64,000 bases of DNA from Glycine soja (Eukaryota; Streptophyta; Magnoliopsida; Fabales; Fabaceae), in contig NC_041002.1 of the NCBI RefSeq assembly GCF_004193775.1, positions 18,967,535 through 19,031,534 of the forward strand, given 5' to 3'. Below are positions 9,027-20,788 of this stretch, one piece after another. How positions within the stretch are numbered: position 1 is the first letter of the stretch; each line of letters starts with the position of its first letter. The notes below the pieces were generated by a model. It was given only the letters and a program-made list of their open reading frames with translations. It ran no database searches and was not told the DNA's origin. The position numbers and the translations under genes are program-made.

Positions 9027-12000
9027 CACATATTACCTCTAAATCCTGAGTGTTCCCCGGTAAAACAAAAGTTGAGGAGGATGAAGCCCGAGACGTCCTT
9101 GAAAATAAAAGAAGAGGTAAAGAAACAATTTGACGCTGGTTTTTTGGCTGTCGCTCGATACCCGGAATGGGCTGCCAACATTGTACCAGTCCCTAAGAAG
9201 GATGGGAAGGTACGAATGTGCATAGATTATCGGGACCTGAATCGAGCCAATCCCAAGGACAATTTCCCTCTGCCGCACATTGATATCCTCGTGGATAATA
9301 CGACCAATTTCGCTTTGTTTTCCTTCATGGACGGGTTCTCCGGTTATAATCAGATAAAAATGGCGCTTGAGGATATGGAAAAGACTATCTTCGTCATCCT
9401 GTGGGGGATGTTTTGTTATAAGGTGATGTCTTTTGGGCTCAAGAACACCGAGGCAACTTATCAACGGGCTATGGTGGCTTTGTTCCATGATATGATGCAC
9501 CGAGAAATCGAGGTCTATGTCGACGACATGATCGCCAAGTCTAAGACCGAGGAGGAACACCTTGTCAACTTGCGAAAGTTGTTCGAAAGGCTTAGGAAGT
9601 ATCGATTGAGGTTAAACCCCGCTAAGTGCACCTTCGGGGTCAAGTCAAGGAAATTACTGGGTTTCATCGTAATCCAGAAAGGGATAGAGGTTGACCCTGA
9701 AAAGGTGAAAGCCATCTTTGAAATGCCAGAACCTCGTACCGAGAGGAAGGTCCGAGGTTTCTTAGGGCGTTTGAACTACATCGCCAGATTCATATCACAG
9801 CTCACCGCTATCTGTGAGTCGTTGTTCAAGCTCTTACGCAAAACCCAATCCGTCCGCTGGAACGAGGACTGTCAAGAGGCGTTTGGAAGGATCAAACAGT
9901 GCCTCATGAACCCTCCCGTGCTTATGCCACCGGTGCCCGGAAGACCTCTCATCTTGTATATGAATATTTTGGACGAGTTAATGGGGTGTATGCTGGGGCA
10001 ACATTACGAGTCTGGGAAAATAGAGCGCGTCGTCTACTATTTGAGTAAGAAGTTCATGACCTGTGAAATGAACTACTCCCTGTTGGTAAGAACGTGTTGT
10101 GCTTTAGTCTGGGCGTTCCACTGTCTAAGACAATACATGTTGAGCCATACCACCTGGCTGATATCCAAGATGGACCCGATCAAGTACATCTTTGAGAAGC
10201 CTGCTCTAATGGGGCGGATCGCCTGGTGGCAAGTTTTGCTATCTGAGTTCGATATAATCTATGTCACCCAAAAGGCGATAAAGGGAAGCGCCTTGGCAAA
10301 TTATTTGGCTCAGCAGCCTCTCAACGACTATCAACCCATGCATCCCGAGTTTCTGGATGAGGACATCATGGCCTTGTTTGAGGAAAAGCTAGATGAGGAC
10401 CGGGACAAGTGGATCGTGTGGTTTGATGGAGCGTCAAACGTTCTAGGCCATGGCGTTGGGGCTGCATTGGTCTCTCCGGAAAATCAATGTATACCTTTCA
10501 CAGCCAGGTTGGGGTTCAACTGCACCAACTACATGGTTGAATATGAAGCATGTGCCTTGGCCGTCCAGGTAGCAATTAACTTCGATGTCAAGTTACTCAA
10601 GGTATACGAAGACTCGGCGCTGGTGATTCACCAGCTGAGAGGGGAATGGGAAACTAGAGACCACAAGTTGATACCCTACCAGGCCTATATCAAGGAATTG
10701 GCTGGTTTCTTTGATGAGATCTCCTTCCATCATGTTCCCCGAGAGGAAAATCAAATGGCGGATGCGCTTGCCACTTTAGTGTCCATGTTCCAGCTAACAC
10801 CGCATGGAGACCTACCGTACATTGAGTTCAGGTGTCGTGGAAAACCCGCATATTGTTGTCTGGTGGAAGAAGAACGGGACGGTAAGCCTTGGTATTTCGA
10901 TATCAAGCGATACGTTGAAAGCAAAGAGTACTCACCGGAGACTTCCGAAAACGACAAAAGGATGTTGAGGAGATTGGCGGCCAACTTCTTCGTGAGCGGA
11001 AGCATACTATACAAGAGAAACCATGACATGGTTCTGCTACGCTACGTGAACACTAAGGAAGCTGAAAACATGCTGGGGGAGGTCCATGAGGGCTCTTTTG
11101 GTGTGCACGCTTATGGACACGCCATGGCTAGGAAGATCTTAAGGGCGGGTTACTATTGGCTCACCATGGAGAGCGATTGTTGTCTCTATGTGAGGAAGTG
11201 TCACAAATGCCAGACGTTTGCAGACAATGTCAATGCTCCGCCCTTGCCTCTGAATGTCTTGGCCGCACCGTGGCCGTTTTCCATGTGAGGAATAGATGTG
11301 ATTGGGGCCATAGAGCCTAAAGCTGCAAACGGACACTGTTTCATCCTAGTGGCGATCGATTACTTCACTAAGTGGGTCGAAGCCGCATCGTACACTAGCG
11401 TCACCAGGAGTGTGGTGGTCAGGTTCATTAAGAGGGAGATCATCTGCCGATATGGTTTGCCGAGGAAGATTATCATAGACAATGGCACCAACTTGAATAA
11501 CAAGATGATGGGGGAAATGTGCGAGGAGTTTAAGATCCAACATCACAATTCCACACCCTACAGACCAAAGATGAATGGAGCCGTGGAGGCAACCAATATG
11601 AATATCTAGAAGATGACCGTGTCATACAAGGATTGGCACGAGATGCTCCCATTCACATTACATGGTTACCGAACCTCAGTGTGCACGTCAACCAGGGCAA
11701 CACCGTTCTCATTAGTATATGGAATGGAGGTTGTGCTACCGTTTGAGGTGGAAGTCCTGTCATTAAGAGTCTTGGCGGAATCCGGATTAAAGGAATCGGA
11801 GTGGGCCCAAGCACGTTTCGATCAACTTAATTTCATAGAAGGCAGGCATTTGGCCGCCATGAGTCACGGGCATTTATATCAGAAACGAGTGAAGAACGCT
11901 TTTGACAAGAAGGTATGCACGCACATGTTCAGCGAAGGGGACTTGGTGCTGAAGAAAGTCTCCCAAGCTCTGAAAGACAACAGAGGAAAGTGGGTCCCGA

Positions 12001-12125
12001 ACTACGAAGGGCCTTTCATTGTAAAAAGGGCTTTCTTGGGAGGGGCCCTGGTGCTCGCCAACATGGATAGCGAGGAGCTACCTTCACCCGTGAACTCCGA
12101 TGTTGTCAAGCGATACTATGCTTAA
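9027..12125 (+). pseudogene. Element B pol: RT, two RNase H domains, integrase; two nonsense codons
   Basis: Single frame of about 1,030 codons. RT has KKDGKVRMCIDYRDLN, FSFMDGFSGYNQ and the catalytic YVDD (near 9520). The first RNase H-like domain (about 9940-10310) seems degenerate at its catalytic Asp. A second, archaeal-like RNase H (WFDGASN about 10420, YEACAL, DSALVIHQL, MADALA about 10760) is typical of Tat elements. Integrase has an HHCC finger (11085-11215) and the D, D, E residues in IDYF, IDNGTN and GAVEA. TGA (11286-11288) and TAG (11607-11609) interrupt it, and three codons are missing after 11609 relative to L. The natural stop is at 12123. Confidence 0.93.
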
Positions 12126-12818
12126 GATCTGGGGCAATTGAGGAAGTCGCTGCATGTTTTTATTTTTGTGTGTTCTTTTTGGTTTCCCCCAGGGATTCCT
12201 GTCCTCTGTAATTTTCTCATCACAGTCTTTTAAAAAAGAAGAACGTAGGATTGAGGTTTCGGTCCTCGCTTTGTGCTTTAAATGATGTGTAGTATTTGAT
12301 AACCTGAGCCTTTTCGCTCAGTCCATGGGATGCCCCAAGCGCTTAATTGAAACTGAACTCGACCAGCTTTTGCTAAAAAGATTATTGGATTTGAAAACGC
12401 TCATGCATACGCATACACATGCATATTTTTTTATCTTATGATAGGAGCAGGATCGTCTTAGGCGATGGTCAAATACCGAGCCAAATCCAAAGACAGATAC
12501 AAATCGAGGTAAGCAGTAACACGACCATGATTTGCTGTGCAATGTCATTTCCTGCTTTTAGGTACTTAGGGACGGACGCGAGTAGAGGCTAGGCCCATGA
12601 TCAACGGATTGTCGTCCCATGTCCAGCTCCGGACAAGCGAAAAGCACTGCTGGGAGGCAGCCTCATATCCTTTAAATTCCTAGTTATTATTACTGTTGTG
12701 TCATTAAGGTGATGGTCAGATGCCTAATTTACCCTGAGGGGGTTCGAGTAAGTGAACGCTGACCCATAGAGAGTGCGTACCTATGTTTTTTAAAAAAAAA
12801 AATAAAAAATGCAGGGTT
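12126..12818 (+). other. Spacer between integrase and the 3' transcription unit of B
   Basis: No supported coding. Blocks near 12300-12345 and 12560-12670 (AGGCAGCCT at the end) are conserved in the same order in element L (40630-41010). The function of these blocks is unknown. Confidence 0.6.
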
Positions 12819-12871
12819 AGCTCACTTGGGCGAGCACCCCCTAGACGAAGTGGTTTAAAAAAGAGAGGGGG
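12819..12871 (+). promoter_or_regulatory. Putative internal promoter for ORF3 of B
   Basis: An imperfect palindrome AGCTCACTTGGGCGAGC (12819-12835) is followed 19 bp later by TTTAAAAAAGAGAGGGGG, an AT-box plus G-run. The LTR promoters show GCTCGCC-TGGGCGAGC followed by TATAAATAGGGG. L has the same arrangement at 41153-41198. Promoter activity is inferred. Confidence 0.45.
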
Positions 12872-13007
12872 AGTGCAGTTTTCCCCCAAGAAACATCTCC
12901 CCTTCACTTGAAAAACGCTGCACTCATGGGATTGCTGGTTTTTCTGATCCTAGGCCACCATTGTGTGCTTTTTGCTTCCATTTTTGTGTCCTTGCCATTC
13001 CATACAA

Positions 13008-14090
13008 GTAAGTGCACTATCCTTTGGTTTCTAGCTTTCCATTGATGCCTTTTACGCTTTAAATTATACATGATTTGACAAATTTCGTGAGACAATTTGG
13101 GGCTAATGTATGCTTTGAATTGAGGGGTTGTAGGGGATGGCCTTAGGCCTAGGTTTTGTTCTGAAATGATGGGGCAAGCCACATTGCCCCCATTCCCTTG
13201 TTGTTGGTACCCAAAAGTGCGCCCACCAAGTGCTCGGTGAAATGCCTCAATGGTGTTTTCACCTAAGTTTGTGAATATGGCTTTTAGATTGGGTTTGGGT
13301 ATGTATGATTACCATTTTTGGGATGCGAACAGCTTGCGAAAGTTAGGATAAATGCCAAAACATGATTTAGGCCTAGGGGGCCCAAGCCTTTGTTTTTGAA
13401 ATGCAAGAAGGCATGAAAGTGAGAGCATGTTGGTTAGGTTTCCCCTTAAGGCCAACACTTGGTTTGAGCTGCACCATGTTTTCTTTGTACCTAGATAGTG
13501 TGAAAATGTTGTCCACCACGTATATGTGTATGTTGAATAGGTAGCTAAATGCTTTGCAAATGTGCATATATGTTGAAAATGGCACGAAAATGCTTCTCAA
13601 AATAGGAACATATGATATGAAATTGCCTTTTAAGAATGTGAATGAGTAGTACAAAAATTGCTTTTCCAATGAAGGTGCGATATGAAATTGTTTTCAAATG
13701 AGTGTAAATATGTGCGAATATATAGCATGAAGTTGCCTCTCCAATGCATGAACATGTATGTGAATGAAATGTGAACATATAGCAAAAAAATGGGGTAGGT
13801 AGGTAGCAAATGCCTTGGAAAATATGTATGGATAGTTTGACATATAGCGCAAGGAATTTCTTGGCAAAAAAATGAAAGTAGGTGCATCTTATAGGATGTC
13901 GTTCATCGAGGGAAAGATAGGTATAAATGTATGAATATCCTAGGAGAACCCGTGCATTAATGCGTAAGCATTCCTTTCAAAATTTGTATGGATACTCATG
14001 CTTTGTTGGAAAAAGGGTATGCTGTTTGGCTTGATCTGGCTTTTGTTTTGATTAAGTTTTCGTGAACTAACTTTTCAAATTTTTTTGTAG
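13008..14090 (+). other. Predicted intron upstream of ORF3 in B (1083 bp)
   Basis: The donor ACAA|GTAAGTGCA (GT at 13008) and the acceptor TTTTTTTGTAG (AG at 14089-14090) bracket a U-rich, non-coding stretch. L keeps both sites (41344 and 43573-43574) although its intervening sequence has changed greatly. The acceptor is 3 nt before the ORF3 ATG. Confidence 0.6.
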
Positions 14091-14093
14091 GAA

Positions 14094-15343
14094 ATGGTTC
14101 CGAAGAAACTCTCCATGAAGAGGTCTAGAAGAGACACCACCGGAGAAGGGTCCAGTGCCGCCCCCGAGTTTGATAGTCATCGTTTCCGGAGTGTCGAGCA
14201 CCAGCAGCGCTTCGAGGCCATCAAAGGATGGTCGTTCCACAGAGAGAGGCGTGTCCAGCTCAGGGAGGATGAGTATACGGGCTTTCAGGAGGAGATAGCT
14301 CGCAGACGTTGGACACCGCTGGTGACTCCCATGGCCAAGTTTGACCCTGAGATAGTCCTAGAGTTCTATGCTAATGCTTGGCCCACAGAGGAGGGAGTGC
14401 GAGACATGCATTTGTGGGTGAGGGGTCAGTGGACTCCCTTTGACGCAGATGCCCTCAGCCAGTTCCTGGGTGACCTGCTAGTTTTGGAGGAAGGCCAACA
14501 GTGTGAGTTTAGCCAGAGGAGGAACAGGGCTGACGGTTCGATGAGGAATCCATTGCCCAGCTGTTGTTTACACCGTGGCAGGATTTCACCCGGACCGCTG
14601 CAGGGAGAAGGGTGCAGATCATGCGCACCAATATGACCACTTTGACCTAGACATGGATGACACTGCTACTCAGCAATGTCTTGCCTAGCGATCATAACTC
14701 TGATCTCCCTCTGCCTAAGTGCCAGTTGGTGTATGCCATCCTGACACGGATGAGAGTCCATGTGGCCCAGATGATTGTTGACGCCATTTATTTGTTTACA
14801 GGTATGGCGCCTACCCGGCACCCTCTGGACCCAGATAAGTCCAACAAGGCCCTGGGGTTTCCGGCGCTGATCACGGGCCTCTGCCAATCCTATGGAGTTC
14901 CCGTCACCCCTAGTAAAGTAATCCCACCACCGATCACCCGGGCTTTCATCGAGAAGTACTGCACGCCTAGGCAGGCGCAGGGTGATGCACATCAGGCCGC
15001 AGACGCGCCGCCACCACCTCGGCAGGCCGATCCAGCTGGGTCACTGGGCGTGGAGCGTTATCTACATCATTTGGTTTGCCAGCAGGCGGCCAACCACCAT
15101 GGGCAGGTGTAGATACACGAGTGTCTCTACCAGTTCAGCCTCAATCAGCAGGGGCAGGGTTCTGCCCCTTTTGCATGCCCTACTCCAGAGCAGTTTGGGG
15201 CTGAGGTCGCATGGCCTGGAGACTGGCCCGATGCCCAGGTAGGGGAGGAGCTTGCAGGATCCCTCGGTGAGCCAGATGAGTCCCATATGGATGAAGATAT
15301 GATTGACTTGCTCGGTTTCTTGGGAGGGAGCGGAGCCACATGA
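14094..15343 (+). pseudogene. Element B ORF3: PF20167-like 'putative plant transposon protein', disrupted
   Basis: About 416 codons. It starts MVPKKLSMKRSRRD, then has HRFRSVEHQQRFEAIKGWSF, FDPEIVLEFYANAWPTEEGV, VRGQWTPFDADALSQFLGD, LLLSNVLPSDHNSDLPLPK and GFPALITGLCQSYGVPV, features I associate with the PF20167 family common in legume repeats; biochemical function unknown. A 1-nt deletion near 14535 shifts the frame, and TAG codons at 14648 and 15110 interrupt the rest. The tail is acidic and ends at TGA 15341. The start is fixed by the splice acceptor just upstream. A homologue is in L (43578-44808). Confidence 0.8.
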
Positions 15344-17189
15344 CCAAGGTATCCGTACTTTTGTTATTAACATTACTGTTTTCTGTTATTGTCTATGTTG
15401 CTATTAACATTACTGTTTTCTGTTATTGTCTATGTTGTTACTAACATTACTGTTTTCAGTTACTGTTTTTTTTTCTGCTAGAATTTGGCATTATGGCTCT
15501 CAGTTATTTCACCACTGTTTTTTTGCGACTTACCATTTCGTGCGCTTTTTCGTTTACCTTGTGGTTAGACGTGAAGAGGTAGTGTGCGCCCTCGTCCACA
15601 CGACCTTTTCAGAAAAAAAGGAAATAAACAAATGATAATAACTTAAAAAGAGGGGAAAGAAAGAAAAAAGAGAGAGAAAAAAGAAAAATAAGTTGTCTAG
15701 CTGAAAAACCAACATGCTTTTGAAAAGAGATAACTTTCAGCTTTTCTTTGAAAAAAAATTCACTGATCATAACCAGTTTTTGAAAGAAAATGTGTGTAAT
15801 ACACCTGAAGGGTGAATGCTGTGAAAATTTTCCTGAACACCCAAAATAAACTCAGATGAATGCATGAATTGATAAAAGAACATATTTTGGAAACACTGGG
15901 TTGACTTAAATAGAGAAAATGAATCCTGAGCCCTAGTATCACATGACCAAAAAAACTTGATGCTTGAGTGTCCACATAGGTGCATGCATAACCAGTTTTG
16001 CATGAAATTTCCTAATCATCATTGTTGCATGTGTATCATGGAAATAATGTGGGGCATCCCCTTTATCCCCGAACCGTTGGCCAAATCCTGACATATATCA
16101 TGTCCAGCCGTTCTACAAGCCTTGAGCCAAAATCCCAACTTACCATAAACCTTGACCCAGGGTGAGAATGTCAATCCTTGCCCTCAGAAGAAAACAAAAA
16201 AGAAAGAAAATTCTCCATCAAAAGAGGGGGAGAAAGCAAAAAAAATAAAAAAGAAAGAAAGAAAATTCCCAATCGAAGAGTGGGAGAAAGCAAAAAAAGA
16301 AAGAAAATTCCCAATCAAGGATCGAAAAAAAGCAGAAGAAATATGCAGAAAGGTCTTTGGACTAGACAATATCTGAACAATACAGAATTGTCACCAAGTA
16401 AACAAAAAAAGAAAGGAAACCACGACCTAAAGTGGTCCTCTCCCTTTGATTGCCAACCAAAATCATGTGCGTCGGTGGCTTGTTCACCTCACACTAAACA
16501 AAAACAGAAATGGAAAAGGCCAAGAACACTCAAAGCCAAAATTCTCACAAAGAAACAAACCGTTCCCAAGAAAAAGTCCTATTGATCCATGATCACGCAT
16601 GTAATCTTTGATTTGATAGGAAATGATTCGCAAAATCAAGTCATGACATATCTATGGTTTGGAATTAGGATAAAACACTTACCTGTGTGAAGTTGAATCA
16701 CATTGAGTGATTTTCTTCTATTTTTGTTGAACCCAGTGATTCCTCTAAATGGTCATTTAGAAATGAAATGCTGACATCCAAAATCTCATTTATGGTTATG
16801 AGAAAATTTCATCAGTATACTCTCCTTCTCCGATAAACACATCGTTTTCCATCCAAAAAAAGCATATGTTGCTCTGATCAGTTGGAAGTTTTGTCTCTTT
16901 ACTAAAGCATGTTCACATTTTAGTGAAGAAAACAACGAGACTATTTTAGTCTCACAGTTATCAAGAACTACGTAGGTCTGAGTTCCTCATCACAAATTGA
17001 GGATACCTATGAGCAAGAGCCTCGCTTTTGTCGGCCGCCCCACAATCTCTGTCACACTAACCCTGAAGTCAGGTGACATGCAGAGATACATAAGTAATTT
17101 CTCCGCACCAGACTACCTCTGTCAAGCACTAACCTGTGAAGTTAGGGGGCAAGCGGAAATACCGAAGTGGTTATCCGTATAAACATTCT
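15344..17189 (+). other. Element B 3' UTR, unique part
   Basis: No supported coding. It includes a 37-bp direct repeat x3 (about 15365-15460, spaced ACATTACTGTTTTC), purine-rich repeats, and at 16961-17022 a copy of the LTR-type module AACTACGTAGGTCTGA ... GAGGATAC. Several short open frames look like chance. Confidence 0.6.
16190..16340 (+). repeat. Purine-rich tandem repeats in the B 3' UTR
   Basis: Three imperfect units of 42-54 bp share AAGAAAGAAAATTC followed by CAATC and GGGAGAAAGCAAAAAA. The strand is almost pure purine. Confidence 0.75.
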
Positions 17190-18050
17190 TTTGCTATCTG
17201 TAAGACTCAACGCCTGATAGCACGCAGAGACTAACGTTGTCATTTGCACCTTTGTCATCCAAGAGAGAGCGAGTCCGATGAAAAGCGGGGGTACCTTATG
17301 GTTATCCGCACCTTTTTTCAACCAGAGGCAAGCGAGCTCGTTGACACGCAGAGACTAACGTCATCATCTGCACCATTGTTAGCCAGAGACGGCGAGTCCG
17401 ATGACATGCGGGGGTACCTTATGGTTATCCGCACCTTTTGTCAACCAGAGGCAAGCGAGCTCGTTGACACGCAGAGACTAACGTCGTCATCTGTACCTTT
17501 GTCATCCAGAGACGGCGAGTCCGATGACATGCGGGGGTACCTTATGGTTATCCGCACCTTTTTTCAACCAGAGGCAAGCGAGCCCATTGACACGCAGAGA
17601 CTAACGTCATCATCTGCACCTTTGTCATCCAGAGACGGCGAGTCCAATGACATGCGGGGGTACCTTATGGTTATCCGCACCTGTTGTCAACCAAAGGCAA
17701 GCGAGCCCATTGACATGTCGAGACTAACGTCGTCATCTGCACCTTTGTCATTCAGAGACGGCGAATCCGATGGCATGTGGGGGTACCTTATGGTTATCCG
17801 CACCTTTTGTCAACCAGAGGCAAGCGAGCCTGTTGACGCACAGAGACTAACATTGTCATCTGCACCTTTGTCATCCAGAGACGGCGAGTCCGATGACACA
17901 TGGGATTACCTTATGGTTACTCGCACCTTTTGTCAACTAGGGGGCAAACGAGCCCATTGACGCAAAGAGACCAACATCGTCTTCTGCACCTTTTGTCATC
18001 CAGGGACAGCGTGTCAGGTTTTTACTCTCACCGTCCATAAACATTCAAGC
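17190..18050 (+). repeat. 123-bp tandem array before the 3' LTR of B
   Basis: AGACTAAC recurs with spacings of 123-124 bp (17228, 17352, 17475, 17598, 17721, 17844, about 17968). Each unit consists of two diverged half-units of about 61 bp, both beginning CACCTTT-TGTCA and ending in TTATCCG or CATCTG. The period is 41 codons, so a frame stays open from 17244 to 17960. The same repeat type, reversed, is at 63775-64000 in element I. Confidence 0.9.
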
Positions 18051-18198
18051 CCGATGACACGTGGGATTCTTCTTTGCTGGGCAAAGACGATTGGGTGCAA
18101 TGGCGAAGGTCCCGCTGGCGGGGATATTGACCGATCGAATGATGGTCCGCTCAAACAAAATTAGTGTCTTATCTTTACTTCGCTTTTATCTCCAATAA

Positions 18199-18220
18199 AA
18201 GAAAAGTAAAGAGGGGCAAC
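18199..18220 (+). other. Polypurine tract of element B
   Basis: AAAAGAAAAGTAAAGAGGGG followed by CAAC directly precedes the TGTCATACCC start of the 3' LTR. The same tract is at 38128-38149 and, on the minus strand, at 62633-62650. Confidence 0.8.
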
Positions 18221-19912
18221 TGTCATACCCTAATTTCGTCCGAGGACCATTTGTTTGGTGGGATGCGACCTTCGCTTGACCACTTCGAGGTACTTGACAC
18301 CCATCATTAGGCAATCCATGAAGTTCCATAACATTCCAGAAGTCAAAGAGGGGATGGTTGCGTAATCCATAAAGTTTCGTGACATTACTGAAAGAAAACA
18401 AGTATCGTTACGTAATTCATAAAGTTCCGTAACATTACAGAAAAAGAATCAGCAAAAAGGGCAAAGAGGGGATGTATTTAGTAAACAAGGGTGTGCAAAT
18501 AGCAACCAGGCCCACTTGGACCTTCTAGGGTGTTCCAACAGAAGGTCGTGCCTTCTGGTGGAAGCAACCCAGCTCGCCTGGGCGAGCTGGGCGACAACCA
18601 CCTCCCTTTTTTCCCTTATAAATAGGGGAAAGAGGGCAAAGCAAATTTGTTCAACCCTCCTGGTATCTGAGATTCACTTGAAATTAGTGAGAAAAATTGT
18701 TTCCGTGAAGAAAATCCAAGCCGAGGCGCTTCCTTAACGCTTCCGAGACATTTCCGTGGGCGATTTCGTGAAGGTTTTCCACCGTTCTTCATCGTTCTTC
18801 GTTCGTTCTTCGATCTTCAACCGGTAAGTTCCCAAAATCGAACCTTTCAATTCTTTCTATGTGCCCTTACTGGTCCCCACTTGTTTCGCGTGCTTTTATT
18901 TTTATTTTGTTTGCTTTCCGTACCCCCTTTTGACGTGCTTTAACCATTTATTTAAGTCATTTTCTCGCCTAAATCAAAAATAAAATAAATTTCCACTGAT
19001 CATTTGAGTTGTAATATCTTTTAATCTCTGTTAGAATAAAATTCGACCAATATTTCACGCCGTAACCACGTTTAAAACCAAAAAGAGGCAAAATAATAAT
19101 ATAATAATAAAAAAATATCTTTAAATAAAATAATAAAAAAAATCAATCAGACGTTTTTCTTTGGGATTTTCTTTCTTAATCGAATTGACTAATAACCAAA
19201 GTGAAACTAAGGCTAAAATCAACTCACAAATCAAGCTTTTGTCATCACCTAAAAACCATTTTAAAAGGTCCAACGCCTTGAAATGGTCCTATTCACTTTT
19301 ATTGGTTAAACATGGACTTTTAAAAGCCTAAAATCAACACATAACTTTGTCACCTCTTTCAAAAAACCAAGAGATCATTAATGATCCAACGCCTTAATGT
19401 TTTCTCTCCTTTCAAAAGAATCGAAAGATCGTTTGATGGTCCAACGCCTTAAAACGACCTTTTGTTCAATCAAAATATATCTTGCAAAAAGGATAAAAAC
19501 ATCTTAACCAACGTTTAGTTCTCAAAGAACTACGTAGGTCTGATTTCTTTATCACAATTAAGGAATACGTAGGAGCAAGGGAAACACCCTTGTCGACCAC
19601 AAAAAGATAAAAAAAAAGGGCGTAAAAAGACATAAACATAAAAAAGGGGAAAATAAAACAATTGAAGTCATATTTGCACACTTGATTAAAGGTTGTCGTC
19701 CCTTGTGACGGACGCATGGGGTGCTAATACCTTCCCCGTGCGTAAATACAACTCCTGAACCTTTCACACTTAAAGTTCGTAGACCACACCTTTCCGGTTT
19801 TTCCGACGTTTTCCTCGAATAAACATTGGTGGCAACTCCGCGCATTTTCCTTCCTTGGAAGACGCACGCGTGAGGGCCGCGTTGCCCTCCCGCCGAAGGG
19901 TAGGTTGCGACA
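18221..19912 (+). repeat. 3' LTR of element B (1692 bp)
   Basis: Starts TGTCATACCC and ends GGTTGCGACA. It contains the U3 repeats, the palindrome (18570-18588), TATAAATA (18617-18624), the donor CAACCG|GTAAGT (18824), three stem-loops (19256-19287, 19376-19399, 19430-19456) and the TACGTA module (19527-19585). Confidence 0.9.
18570..18829 (+). promoter_or_regulatory. LTR promoter and splice donor of B
   Basis: AGCTCGCCTGGGCGAGCT at 18571-18588, then TATAAATAGGGG at 18617, then about 200 nt of GC-balanced sequence rich in TTCTTCGTTCGTTC and a consensus GTAAGT donor at 18824. The distances are similar in the other Tat LTRs. Confidence 0.6.
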
Positions 19913-20406
19913 ACACCTAACCACACTTAGTGGAGAATCTTGGAATTGATCTTGGATTAGTGGGCTGAACCAAAACTAAAATTCACTAATCATAATTAGT
20001 GAAATTTTGGCTCCAAAGTTTGGCTCCACAAATTCAAGTGAAATTTGAATTGAAATTCAAATTTCCCTCCAATTTTGTGTGACACTTAGGCTATAAATAG
20101 AGGTCATGTGTGTGCATTTTTTTGAACTTTGATCATTTAAATATTAAACTTCAGATTTCAGAGCTCTTTTAGAACACAAAATTTCATGCTCTTCTCTTCC
20201 TCTCCCTTCATTCATCTCCTTCTTCCTCCAAGCTCTTATCCGTGGCCTCCAATGGTGGTGAGCTTCTTCTAGACTCATCTTCTCCTTGAAGTGGCATCTC
20301 CTCTCTCTCTTCCTTCTCCATTCCGCTGCCATTCATCTTCCAAGAAGCAAAGAATCCATTGATGAAGAAGATCCTAGGCCTACAAGCTCCAATGGAGCTT
20401 ACATCA
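19913..20406 (+). repeat. 3' half of a D-related (E-type) LTR, cut by element B
   Basis: Colinear with 45336-45818 from ACACCTAA to the terminal CTTACATCA. No primer site follows; the next base enters gag of element F, so this looks like a solo LTR that had landed in F gag. Its left half should lie beyond element B. Confidence 0.8.
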
Positions 20407-20788
20407 ATGTGTAAAAAGGAGCATGAATCTTTCAAAGAATACACCCAAAGGTGGAGGGATCTGGCACCTCAAGTAGTGCCCCCAATGATGGAATAGGAGA
20501 TGATAACAATGATAGTGGACATGTTACCACTGTTCTACTATGAGAAGATGGTGGGTTACACACCTTCAAGCTTTGCCAATTTAGTTTTCGCCGGCGAAAG
20601 GATCGAAGTGTGTTTGAGAAGAGGCAAATTTGATTATTCTGCTTTGATGAATAGGAAGCCTGGGGCAAATGGAGAGAATGAGAAGGAGCGAGGAACCCAT
20701 GCTGTGACTGCCGTTCCTATGTGGCCAAATTTCCCACCAGCTCAACAATATCAATACTCAGCCAATATTAGCCCTTCTCATTAAACAC
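20407..20788 (+). pseudogene. Element F gag fragment, part 1
   Basis: The frame MCKKEHESFKEYTQRWRDL, PPMME-stop-EMITMIVDMLP, YYEKMVGYTPSSFANLVFAGERIEV is the middle of a Tat gag, homologous to A gag about 3000-2700. A TAG (around 20494) interrupts it. It lacks the N-terminal half, which would be left of the upstream LTR. Element D cuts it at 20789 and the gag continues at 26154. Confidence 0.85.

Larger units (their letters stand above)
9025..19912 (+). mobile_element. Element B: Tat/Ogre element, 3' half
   Basis: B contains RT to integrase, a 3' transcription unit with ORF3, tandem repeats, a polypurine tract and a complete 3' LTR. Its 5' half must lie left of element A, outside the window. 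The flank after its LTR is ACACC; the corresponding intact LTR copy (45336-45340) also has ACACC there, so B probably inserted into a D-related LTR. Confidence 0.85.

Noticed and set aside
16178..16585. Lys-rich open frame of 135 codons
   Set aside because: Arises from purine-rich repeats on this strand; composition only.
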